From Alphaproteobacteria bacterium UBA6189 (GTDB taxonomy: Bacteria > Pseudomonadota > Alphaproteobacteria > Rickettsiales > UBA3002), in the NCBI GenBank assembly GCA_002422745.1, contig DITH01000145.1, positions 1-9,429 of the forward strand: DNA of 9,429 bases, read 5' to 3'. The position numbers and the translations under genes were made by a program. Each line of letters begins with the position of its first letter. The stretch's first letter is position 1. Positions 1 through 6,412 of this stretch are shown piece after piece. The notes under the pieces are model-generated. The model ran no database searches. It saw only the letters and a list, made by a program, of their open reading frames with translations, and was not told the origin of the DNA.

Positions 1-637
1 CGCCGAAATGCCCGGCATGTACCAGCATGGCGATTACGATTTAGCCGGCTTTGCCGTCGGCGCGGTAGAGCGCGAACGCCTGCTGCCCAACGCCGAGCTG
101 CAAGCGGGCGACGTGCTGCTGGGGCTCGGCTCGCGCGGCATTCACAGCAATGGCTATTCACTGGTGCGCACATTGCTGCGCGATGCCAAGGCCGATCTCG
201 CCGCTAAACCGCCCTATCCCTGCGCCGCCGCCACGCTGGGCGAGGCCCTGCTTTCGCCCACCCGCATTTACGTCGCGTCGCTGTTGCCCGTGCTGGCCGA
301 AGGCTGCATTCTCGGCCTGTCGCATATCACCGGCGGCGGGGTAACGGAAAACCTGCCGCGCGTGCTGCCGCCACATCTCAGTGCCGCGATCGACCTGGAT
401 CGCTGGGCGCTGCCGAACATCTTCCACTGGCTACAGCAAACCGGCGATATCACCAGCGACGAAATGCTGCGCACCTTCAATTGCGGGCTCGGCATGATCG
501 CGATCGTGCGCGCGGCCGACGCCGATCGGGTCACCGCCCAACTCGAAGCCAGTGGCGAAACCGTGTACCGCGTCGGCGCTCTGGTGCCCGCTGCCGAGCA
601 ACGCGTCATCTATAGCGGCCGCCTATGCGCCGCGTAA
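1..637 (+). CDS. purM: Phosphoribosylformylglycinamidine cyclo-ligase (AIR synthetase), 3' part
   Basis: Cytoplasmic enzyme of de novo purine synthesis that closes the imidazole ring: formylglycinamidine ribonucleotide plus ATP gives aminoimidazole ribonucleotide. The gene runs in from the left edge; the first whole codon is at base 2, and about 211 C-terminal residues are present, against about 345 for the whole family member. Visible family signatures are AEMPGMYQHGDYDLAGF at the cut end (the tail of the GGETAEMPGMY motif), then GLGSRGIHSNGYSLVR, LLSPTRIYV, SHITGGGVTENLPRVLP and FNCGLGMIAIV, all in the usual order of the C-terminal ATP-binding half. The stop codon lies 13 bp inside purN, so the two genes are almost certainly one transcript with coupled translation. 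Nothing looks broken; the truncation is only the window edge. Confidence 0.96.
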   Translation, partial: AEMPGMYQHGDYDLAGFAVGAVERERLLPNAELQAGDVLLGLGSRGIHSNGYSLVRTLLRDAKADLAAKPPYPCAAATLGEALLSPTRIYVASLLPVLAEGCILGLSHITGGGVTENLPRVLPPHLSAAIDLDRWALPNIFHWLQQTGDITSDEMLRTFNCGLGMIAIVRAADADRVTAQLEASGETVYRVGALVPAAEQRVIYSGRLCAA

Positions 638-1218
638 AAACGGCGGTACTCATTTCCGGCAACGGCAGTAACCTGCAGGCCATCCTCGACGCGGCCAGCG
701 CCGCCGACTATCCCGCCGAAATTTCTCTCGTGCTGAGCAACAGGGCCGATGCGTTCGGCCTCACCCGTGCCAAAAAAGCCGGGGTCGCCACCCTCACCAT
801 CGCCCATGGCGATTTCCCCGACCGCGAACAGTTCGACCGCGCCATGGATGCCGCCTTGCGCGCAGCAGAGATAGAACTGGTCGTCATGGCCGGGTTCATG
901 CGGATTTTATCCGATACCTTCGTGCAGCAATGGCAGGGCCGACTTATCAATATCCACCCGTCGCTACTGCCCGCCTATAAAGGCCTTAATACCCATGCGC
1001 GGGTATTGGAGGCAGGCGAGCGCGAGCACGGCTGCAGCGTGCATTGGGTGATCCCCGAGCTTGATGCGGGCGAGCTTATCGCCCAGGCGACACTCACGAT
1101 CATGACGGGCGATACGGCCGAGACATTGCAGCGACGGGTTCATGCGCTCGAGCATGCGCTTTACCCGCAAGCAGTCAAACAGGTGGCCACGCAGTTACAA
1201 TCCACGGCCACCAAATAA
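625..1218 (+). CDS. purN: Phosphoribosylglycinamide formyltransferase (GART)
   Basis: Cytoplasmic enzyme that transfers a formyl group from 10-formyltetrahydrofolate to glycinamide ribonucleotide, the third step of purine synthesis. At 197 aa it is slightly shorter than many homologues (E. coli 212). The N-terminal phosphate-binding loop is VLISGNGSNLQAI (residues 8-20). The catalytic block INIHPSLLPAYKGLNTH follows, with Asn109 and His111, and the third catalytic residue is Asp147 in PELDAG. These match E. coli Asn106, His108 and Asp144 with a constant shift of three. The ATG at 625 is chosen because it puts the first beta strand at the expected distance. There is no clear Shine-Dalgarno sequence before it, which fits translational coupling to the overlapping purM end. 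A strong hairpin terminator follows directly at the stop codon. Confidence 0.97.
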   Translation: MRRVKTAVLISGNGSNLQAILDAASAADYPAEISLVLSNRADAFGLTRAKKAGVATLTIAHGDFPDREQFDRAMDAALRAAEIELVVMAGFMRILSDTFVQQWQGRLINIHPSLLPAYKGLNTHARVLEAGEREHGCSVHWVIPELDAGELIAQATLTIMTGDTAETLQRRVHALEHALYPQAVKQVATQLQSTATK

Positions 1219-1243
1219 AAAGGGCAGCTGACGCTGCCCTTTT
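1218..1243. terminator. Bidirectional intrinsic terminator between purN and ndk
   Basis: A perfect inverted repeat, AAAAGGGCAGC (1218-1228), loop TGAC, GCTGCCCTTTT (1233-1243), starts on the last base of the purN stop codon. The GC core followed by Ts on one strand, and by Ts on the other when read in reverse, makes it usable by both convergent transcripts: purMN from the left and ndk from the right. The U tract is short (4), so efficiency is uncertain, but placement between two converging genes is exactly where such an element is expected. Confidence 0.85.
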
Positions 1244-1266
1244 AGTCACATCAACCAACGGATACG

Positions 1267-1689
1267 TTAGCCGACGATTTCGATATCGCTGAAGAAGAAC
1301 TTGATTTCATTCGCGGCGTTCTCGGCGCTGTCTGAACCATGCACCGAGTTGCGCTCGATCGACTCGGCAAACTGCTTACGGATGGTACCTTCGGCTGCGT
1401 TTGCAGGGTTGGTGGCGCCCATCAGGTCGCGGTTTTTCACTACGGCGTCTTCGCGCTCGAGCACTTGCACCACAACCGGGCCCGAGATCATGTAATCGAC
1501 CAGTTCGCCGTAAAACGGGCGCTCTTTATGGACGACGTAAAATTGCTCGGCCTGGCCTTTGCTCAGCCACAGGCGCTTTTGCGCTACGATGCGAAAACCT
1601 GCCCCTTCGAACATGCTGTTGATCGCACCGGTCAGGTTGCGTTCGGTCGCGTCGGGTTTCAGGATGGAAAGCGTGCGCTCGAGGGCCAT
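1267..1689 (-). CDS. ndk: Nucleoside diphosphate kinase
   Basis: Cytoplasmic enzyme that moves the gamma phosphate of ATP to other (deoxy)nucleoside diphosphates through a phosphohistidine intermediate. At 140 aa it has the standard length. Visible motifs are [11 protein letters not shown] near the N-terminus, [17 protein letters not shown] in the middle, [16 protein letters not shown] (nucleotide and phosphate contacts), and the signature NSVHGSDS with catalytic His117. The start is supported by a GGAG at 1699-1696, six bases before the ATG. It is a single gene, divergent from the OmpA-type lipoprotein and convergent with purN, with which it shares a terminator. A possible promoter lies at 1731-1759. 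No anomalies seen. Confidence 0.98.
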   Translation of the reverse strand: MALERTLSILKPDATERNLTGAINSMFEGAGFRIVAQKRLWLSKGQAEQFYVVHKERPFYGELVDYMISGPVVVQVLEREDAVVKNRDLMGATNPANAAEGTIRKQFAESIERNSVHGSDSAENAANEIKFFFSDIEIVG

Positions 1690-1842
1690 GGGATACTCCG
1701 TAGAAATGATGATGGTTCAAAGTTGGCCGCGACATACGCGATGCCACGGGCGATGGCAAGTAATTAATATTCGCCCTTGCCCCTGCGGCGTGGCGGCGCT
1801 ACACCATCGGCCAACAAAACAAAAACATCCGGTCGGCCAAGC
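1690..1842. other. Divergent intergenic region between ndk and the OmpA-type lipoprotein
   Basis: This 153-bp gap must hold promoters for both flanking genes. It contains the candidate ndk promoter, an AT-rich patch (taattaatatt, about 1761-1771), an A-rich leader stretch (aacaaaacaaaaac, about 1813-1826), and two copies of TCGGCCAA at 1807-1814 and 1833-1840, the second ending two bases before the lipoprotein ATG. I found no convincing -35/-10 pair for the plus strand and no Shine-Dalgarno sequence in front of 1843. Confidence 0.5.
1731..1759 (-). promoter_or_regulatory. Possible sigma-70-type promoter for ndk
   Basis: On the minus strand TTGCCA (1759-1754; five of six matches to TTGACA) is followed after exactly 17 bases by TATGTC (1736-1731; four of six matches to TATAAT). 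It would start transcription near 1724 and give a leader of about 35 bases before the ndk ATG. This is consensus matching only; the -10 is weak. Confidence 0.35.
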
Positions 1843-2685
1843 ATGCATCGCATTTCCATCGCGATTCTCGCCCTTTTTATGCTCACAGCCTGCGATTCCA
1901 CGCGGTCGCTGGTCGAACTGCGCCATGCCACCCCCAGCGCCGACCCGTATGCCGCGGCCCTGGCCGCCGAATACGCCGAATACGCCGCGCAAAAGCAAAG
2001 CAGCTACCAATGGTGGACCTCGAAATACTTCGCCGATAAAGGCCTGCTCGCCGCCTATGGGCGCGAGGTGCTGCCGGAAGACCCCGTCACGTGGGAGCTT
2101 GATGCTGGCACCCGCCGCCAGTTTGCCGATGCGCGCGCCCAGCTGATGGAGATTCTCCCCACCGCGCGGCAACAGCAACCGGTCATGGCCGCTAACAGCG
2201 TCGTCGCGTACGACCGCTGGCTGGTGCTGGCCGATAATGGCTGGGATACCCCAAAGATCGACGAAGCCCGTGACCATTTCTTCACCCTGCTCGGCGCCCT
2301 GCAGGAAACGCAAAGCGCCGCGCTTGCTCCCGCCACGTCCGCTCCCATTATCGAAACCACCTCCACCATTCTTTACTTCCCGTTCGACAGTGCCGAGCTA
2401 AGCGGCAGCGCCCAGCTGGCACTTGCGCAACTCGTCGCCTATGTGCGCCAGGCAGGCAATGTCGGCATCACCATCAACGGCCATGCCGACCGCGCCGGTA
2501 CGGACGAATACAATATGCAGCTTTCCGAGGAGCGGGCCTTGTTCGTGCGCCACGCCCTGATTGCCGCCGGGGTGCCCGAATCGCTGGTGCATTACTTTGC
2601 CTTCGGCGAATCCGACCCCGATATCCCCACCGACGACGGCGTGCCCGAGCAGCTCAACCGCCGCGTTGAGATTTACATTGAATAG
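1843..2685 (+). CDS. OmpA-family peptidoglycan-associated lipoprotein
   Basis: Probable envelope lipoprotein that ties a membrane to the cell wall. The 280-aa protein begins with a short lipoprotein signal, ISIAILALFMLTAC, with Cys17 as the lipidated residue. Residues about 28-160 form an Ala-rich, mostly helical region (SADPYAAALAAEYAEYAAQ; FADKGLLAAYGREVLPEDP) of a type I associate with alphaproteobacterial OmpA lipoproteins. The OmpA_C domain covers about 176-280: ILYFPFDSAEL, then GHADRAG, then NMQLSEERALFVRHAL, which fits the N-x2-LS-x2-RA-x2-V-x3-L peptidoglycan-binding helix, and NRRVEIYIE at the end. The ATG at 1843 is preferred over the upstream in-frame TTG at 1777 because it places the signal peptide at the N-terminus. 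No Shine-Dalgarno is visible. Asp18 follows the Cys, a residue that in E. coli favours inner-membrane retention. The gene overlaps its downstream neighbour by 8 bp. Confidence 0.88.
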   Translation: MHRISIAILALFMLTACDSTRSLVELRHATPSADPYAAALAAEYAEYAAQKQSSYQWWTSKYFADKGLLAAYGREVLPEDPVTWELDAGTRRQFADARAQLMEILPTARQQQPVMAANSVVAYDRWLVLADNGWDTPKIDEARDHFFTLLGALQETQSAALAPATSAPIIETTSTILYFPFDSAELSGSAQLALAQLVAYVRQAGNVGITINGHADRAGTDEYNMQLSEERALFVRHALIAAGVPESLVHYFAFGESDPDIPTDDGVPEQLNRRVEIYIE

Positions 2686-3634
2686 CCTGCCGCTGCTCGA
2701 GCCTATCCTCGCCCGTGCCGCCTACCTGGTGCCAATCCTCACCCTCGGCCTGCTCACGGGTGAACTGCTGGCGCGGCTGCTGCGGTTCGACGCGCTGCAA
2801 GCCAGCCTCGCCGCATGGTTGCGCGGCCTGCACGAAAAGCTCAATCGCCCCCAGCGCAGCACCGCGACGCGGCTTTACCGCGGCATGGTCGTTTGCGCCT
2901 TTGCCCTGTTCCCGGCGGGGCTGCTCGGCCTCCTCCTCCTTATGCAGCGCGCGGCATGGGTACAGCTGCTCGCCGCCATCCTCTTCATCGCGCTGATCGG
3001 CCAGCTCGTCCGCCCCTATCGCGCCTGGCAATTACGCCAGCGAGCGCAGCGCGGCACATTGGCCCTGCAATCCGATCAGCCGCATTATTTATTCGCTGAT
3101 CATTTCGGCCAGCTGCGTTACCATATTCTTACCATGGCCGAGCGGTTCGCCCTGTTGGTCGGGCTGGCGCTCTATTACCTCATTGCCGATCTGCCGGGCG
3201 CGTTTCTTTACCTCGCGCTTGCGGCATGCAGCGCGCTTTTCCATCCGTCCCGCCCCGAAAACCGGGCCTTCGGCTGGGCATCCTGCGCGCTGTTCTCCCT
3301 GCTCGATGCCTTACCGCGCTTCGTCGCCTGCTTCCTTCTCTGGCTTGCCGCCTGCTTCGTGCCGAAAGCACGGCCGCTTGGCACGTTACGTCACGTCGTT
3401 TCTGCCGCGCAAACCTACGCAAGCTGGCTGGCCCATCTGTTGCATCTGGCATTGGGCGGCACCATGCCCAGCCCGGCGGGTGAGCGGGTGCGCGGTTGGT
3501 TCGGGCCGGGCAACCCCAAACCCACCACGATCGATTTCAGCCGCACCCTGCACCTACTTGCCGTCGCCTACCTGCTGCTGATTATGTTGCTTTCGGCAAC
3601 ATTTATCGATTTACCTATTGATATTATTAATTAA
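2678..3634 (+). CDS. CobD/CbiB/AmpE-like integral membrane protein, probably not a cobalamin enzyme
   Basis: A 318-aa inner-membrane protein when read from TTG 2678, which overlaps the OmpA-lipoprotein stop. The frame is open further upstream, but that part lies inside the previous gene. Hydrophobic stretches lie at about 13-33, 68-88, 91-110, 153-183, 213-228 and 292-308. The layout recalls CobD/CbiB: an N-terminal helix then EKLNRPQRSTATRLYRG (53-69), a segment starting AERFALLVGLALYYL (154-168), ENRAFGWASC (194-203), a DALPRF element (210-215) and a late GG near 260. The family hallmark ENxxDG is absent at the place it should occupy (AERFALL), and the following conserved loop is changed. 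No cobalamin genes are nearby, so adenosylcobinamide-phosphate synthesis is unlikely. Coupling to an OmpA lipoprotein suggests an envelope role, which is inference. Family assignment is by eye only. Confidence 0.55.
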   Translation: MNSLPLLEPILARAAYLVPILTLGLLTGELLARLLRFDALQASLAAWLRGLHEKLNRPQRSTATRLYRGMVVCAFALFPAGLLGLLLLMQRAAWVQLLAAILFIALIGQLVRPYRAWQLRQRAQRGTLALQSDQPHYLFADHFGQLRYHILTMAERFALLVGLALYYLIADLPGAFLYLALAACSALFHPSRPENRAFGWASCALFSLLDALPRFVACFLLWLAACFVPKARPLGTLRHVVSAAQTYASWLAHLLHLALGGTMPSPAGERVRGWFGPGNPKPTTIDFSRTLHLLAVAYLLLIMLLSATFIDLPIDIIN

Positions 3635-3650
3635 ATATTAAGCATCATGA

Positions 3651-3667
3651 TATGCATCCGCTGCATA
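3651..3667. repeat. Small stem-loop downstream of the CobD-like gene
   Basis: TATGCA (3651-3656), loop TCCGC, TGCATA (3662-3667): a perfect 6-bp inverted repeat 17 bases after the stop codon of the membrane-protein gene. The stem is AT-rich and no T tract follows, so it is a poor intrinsic terminator. It may be a short transcript-end structure, a protein-binding site or chance. The rest of the 136-bp gap (3635-3770) shows no RNA gene; a TAAAAT at 3741-3746 could be a -10 for the next gene, but no -35 fits it. Confidence 0.3.
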
Positions 3668-3770
3668 GCTGATGGCGTGAGCCTTGCTGCTGTCATCAAA
3701 TCTTCACCAATCCCCCCGTGAATCCGCCCGCTCCTTCAGGTAAAATGGTGGAAATTGAAAGGATTGATGG

Positions 3771-5096
3771 GTGAGCATCCCCGCCATATCGGCAGTCGAC
3801 GAACAGGCAGCAGGCCCGGCCCCTACGGGCGGCTCTAGCAGCCCTGTTGCTGCGCCGAAAGCGGCACACCCCGCCCCGCCGCATATCAGCACCGAATCGA
3901 CGCTGGCACCCACCTCCGAATTCATGCGCTATGTACTGGCCGCCTGGAGCTCGCGTTATTTCTTCCGCGGCATTTACGGCACGTTGTTCGATACGATCGA
4001 GCACGAGAAGGGGGGCTTTCTTGGAGAGTTCCGTAACCGCATGCAAGGCGTGCTGGCCAAACCGGGTGATTGGTTGCAGCACAGATATCCCACCTCTAGT
4101 CGCAAAAGCAAAGAAGCGATCGCCTACAATACGACGCTGGGCCTGGGCAGTTTAGCCCTCACGCTAAGCTATAGCGGTATGGTCTATAAGGATATTAAAA
4201 GCCTGTTTTCCGAAGCCGTCGCCGCCGAGTTCGATAAACCGGTCGAGGATGTTACCTTCCGCGATATCTCACGCAGCGAAAATAAAATCGTCAAACAAAC
4301 CATTAATAATTTCTGGGGCAAATTAGCCCAGCGCGCGGGCGTGAATATGCTGTTTTTCCCCGCGGCATGGATGCGTTCCAGCGGACTTGGCGACTGGGTA
4401 CTCGGCCTTATCGGCTTGCAGCTTTTTACCGATACATGGAAGCGCAAAACCACCATGTTCGAGGATCTGGTCACCTTCGTGAACAACAAGATTAACCCGC
4501 GCAACGGTCTCGGCCAGCCGATCAGCCAGGGCGAAGTATTCGATCTCTACCAGCATTTCAACGACACGTTCCACCCCGAGCGCATGTTCACCAACGTCAT
4601 GGAAAACGGTACCGGCGAAGGCGTTCGTTGGGCAAAAAGCCAACCCATTTTCCAGCGCCTTACCGAACTGCTGAACTACACCTACGCCTATAAACACGCC
4701 AGCGTGATCGACCCCGATACGGGCCTCGCCATCAAACAGGCCGATTTTGCCTTGCCGAAATTCATCTACCTGCTCGGCCACGACCTGATCGATAGCGATC
4801 AGCCCGAACGCACGCTCACCCTTATCGAGATCGCCAATAAACATGGCATCCCTGCCGTCAAACAAAGTCAGGCGTTATTGGCCAATGGCGCGAGCCTGGC
4901 GCAGCTGCGCGAGCAATTCGCCGTCACCTTGCCCGATTTCACGCCCAAAGCCCCCGAAGTGGCGGATAAAAATGCCACCATCGCCAAAGGCTCCAGCATG
5001 CAGGTCGATGCCGCGCCTGCCGCCACCATCGATGCCGCCACCATCGCCGGGCACGAAGCACCGGCGCGGACGCACGCGCACCACGTGCCAGCCTAA
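3771..5096 (+). CDS. Unrecognised 441-aa protein with Pro/Ala-rich ends and two hydrophobic segments
   Basis: I do not recognise this protein. The GTG at 3771 is supported by AAAGGA at 3758-3763, seven bases upstream. Residues 1-48 are low complexity (Ala, Pro, Ser, Gly) with no signal peptide. A probably folded region runs from about 50 to 390: aromatic and basic at 51-70 (MRYVLAAWSSRYFFRGIYG), a small hydrophobic stretch at 122-139, a mixed helix-rich part at 140-190, and a second hydrophobic stretch at 191-220 (NMLFFPAAWM, then LGDWVLGLIGLQLF). A charged part follows, then a helical C-terminal part with LLGHDLIDSDQPERTLTLIEIANKHGIP (332-360; read as two pieces, 332-345 and 346-360). The tail from about 395 is Ala/Thr-rich with an AATID-AATIA repeat and ends His-rich. 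It could be peripheral or membrane-associated. Codon use looks like its neighbours, so recent transfer is not indicated. It is flanked by envelope genes; no function can be assigned. Confidence 0.8.
   Translation: MSIPAISAVDEQAAGPAPTGGSSSPVAAPKAAHPAPPHISTESTLAPTSEFMRYVLAAWSSRYFFRGIYGTLFDTIEHEKGGFLGEFRNRMQGVLAKPGDWLQHRYPTSSRKSKEAIAYNTTLGLGSLALTLSYSGMVYKDIKSLFSEAVAAEFDKPVEDVTFRDISRSENKIVKQTINNFWGKLAQRAGVNMLFFPAAWMRSSGLGDWVLGLIGLQLFTDTWKRKTTMFEDLVTFVNNKINPRNGLGQPISQGEVFDLYQHFNDTFHPERMFTNVMENGTGEGVRWAKSQPIFQRLTELLNYTYAYKHASVIDPDTGLAIKQADFALPKFIYLLGHDLIDSDQPERTLTLIEIANKHGIPAVKQSQALLANGASLAQLREQFAVTLPDFTPKAPEVADKNATIAKGSSMQVDAAPAATIDAATIAGHEAPARTHAHHVPA
5018..5046 (+). repeat. Short in-gene tandem repeat
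   Basis: TGCCGCCACCATCG occurs at 5018-5031 and again at 5033-5046, a 15-bp period. It codes for AATID followed by AATIA in the low-complexity tail of the unrecognised 441-aa protein. Replication slippage in this region would change tail length without breaking the frame. Confidence 0.6.
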
Positions 5097-5099
5097 CGC

Positions 5100-6404
5100 C
5101 TACTCCACAATCCGTACTTTTTTCACCGACGTGAGAATTGTTTCAAACGCGGCCTGCAGCGTTGCGCTATCGGGCGCCAGGAAGAAGCGCGGTTGGCCGA
5201 ATTCATCGGTACTGGCGCAGCTGCGCAGGAAGGCTTGCGAAGTCGCCGCATCGGCCGAGCCATTAACGAACTCCCGCCCGAACGCAATCGTGTAGACCAA
5301 CACCCCATCGTTTTTAAATCCGCTGCATTCCGTCAGCGACTGGGTATTGGTCGGCACACACATCGCATTCCCAAGGCAGCCGAACTCGTCGCGCACATAC
5401 GACGGCGAGCTGGGGTCGTAACGCATGGTACCTGCCTGCGTATTTTTCCCGTCAGTCAGCAGCACCACGGCGCGCACATGGTCGCGGTTGAACTGGTTGC
5501 CCAGCCGACGGGCTTCGCGCATCCCGGCCGCGCTGTTGGTGCCGTTCACCCCAATCATGCGGTCGATCACATCGTACAGGAGTGTGGCGTTTTCCGTCAG
5601 TGCGACCGAATCGTAAATCCTATCCGCCCAGGTGACAATCCCGACACGGCTTTCATTATCGTCGTTGCCGTCCTCGAGCAATTGCATGGTGATCGTATAG
5701 GCCGCCTGTCGCATGGCGTTCATGCGGCTATCGCCCACGATTCCCGCGCCATTCCGAAAATTGGGCGGCGGCGTACCGGGCGTATTAGGGACACTGTAAC
5801 AGGCCACATAATTAGTGAAATCGATATAACCGAACAGTCTGACATAGTAGTCGATGCAGTAATCGACACCGCGCTGGCGCACCGCGCTGCGCAGGCCGGA
5901 GGGCACTTCCCGCATTCCGCCCGAGCCGACATCGCCAAACCCCATCGAGCCCGACATATCCATCACCAGCAACAAATCGTAATTCTGGCGGCTGGAGCTA
6001 TTCGCGCCCTCCGTGCCACTCGAGGTGTTTGCCGTCAGTTGCTCGGTGCCGATATGACGAACGAAGAACGTATCCATATCGGCGCTGGCGCTCACCCGAA
6101 CATTGGCCCCGACACTGATGCTCGGCGTCGGCCGCGCGACCCCGAGATATTCTTCCGGAAAATTCAGGTTGAAATAGCGCAGCGCCGTGGCCGCCTGGTC
6201 GGTGCCTTCCGGGGCAAGCGACCCGGCGAGCGAGGCAGCATCCGCCGCCTGCTGCATTTTGATACGCACCAGCTGTTGTCGGCCAAGATCCACCCCCGCC
6301 CCGCCGATGCCAACCAGCAACAGCACCGCCAACCCGGTAAGGATCAGTACATTGCCCGCATCGTCGCTCAGAAAGCGCCGGAAAAAATATTGCATGGGCT
6401 TCAT
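5100..6404 (-). CDS. TadG-like secreted pseudopilin with von Willebrand factor A domain
   Basis: A 434-aa protein of the Tad/Flp pilus-assembly TadG type, probably anchored in the membrane by one N-terminal helix with the rest outside. The ATG at 6404 follows a near-perfect AGGAGG (6414-6409) at four-base spacing; the frame is open further upstream, but that stretch is inside the preceding gene. Residues 14-62 carry the typical TadE/TadG N-terminus (DDAGNVLILTGLAVLLLVG, then LGRQQLVRIKMQQAADAASLAG). The vWA domain covers about 142-425: DLLLVMDMSGSMG gives an intact MIDAS DxSxS (Asp149, Ser151, Ser153), Thr289 in NGTNSAAGM and Asp318 in VVLLTDGKN complete it, and VYTIAFG is a late core strand. 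Two insertions carry cysteines: about 155-225 (Cys183, Cys202) and about 322-365 (Cys343, Cys349, Cys360). Role: likely metal-dependent adhesion or minor pilin. It is the last gene of a three-gene unit and ends 3 bp from the convergent gene. Confidence 0.88.
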   Translation of the reverse strand: MKPMQYFFRRFLSDDAGNVLILTGLAVLLLVGIGGAGVDLGRQQLVRIKMQQAADAASLAGSLAPEGTDQAATALRYFNLNFPEEYLGVARPTPSISVGANVRVSASADMDTFFVRHIGTEQLTANTSSGTEGANSSSRQNYDLLLVMDMSGSMGFGDVGSGGMREVPSGLRSAVRQRGVDYCIDYYVRLFGYIDFTNYVACYSVPNTPGTPPPNFRNGAGIVGDSRMNAMRQAAYTITMQLLEDGNDDNESRVGIVTWADRIYDSVALTENATLLYDVIDRMIGVNGTNSAAGMREARRLGNQFNRDHVRAVVLLTDGKNTQAGTMRYDPSSPSYVRDEFGCLGNAMCVPTNTQSLTECSGFKNDGVLVYTIAFGREFVNGSADAATSQAFLRSCASTDEFGQPRFFLAPDSATLQAAFETILTSVKKVRIVE

Positions 6405-6412
6405 CGTCCCTC

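Noticed and set aside
1339..1767. Plus-strand open frames opposite ndk
   Set aside because: ndk is unambiguous on the minus strand, with its catalytic His motif. The antisense frames show no family signature.
1777..1842. Upstream TTG start adding 22 residues to the OmpA lipoprotein
   Set aside because: It would bury the lipoprotein signal behind a basic, Ser/Thr-rich leader, and has no ribosome-binding site.
1717..2313. 198-codon minus-strand frame covering the OmpA-lipoprotein region
   Set aside because: The plus strand has a lipobox and OmpA_C domain; the antisense frame is Gly/Arg-rich and featureless.
3635..3770. Possible small RNA or terminator in the gap after the CobD-like gene
   Set aside because: Only a 6-bp AT-rich stem-loop is present with no T tract; no promoter pair or further structure supports an RNA gene.
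3696..4082. 128-codon minus-strand frame overlapping the start of the unknown gene
   Set aside because: Low-complexity Arg/Ala/Gly product with no supporting ribosome-binding site; the plus-strand gene has AAAGGA seven bases before its GTG.
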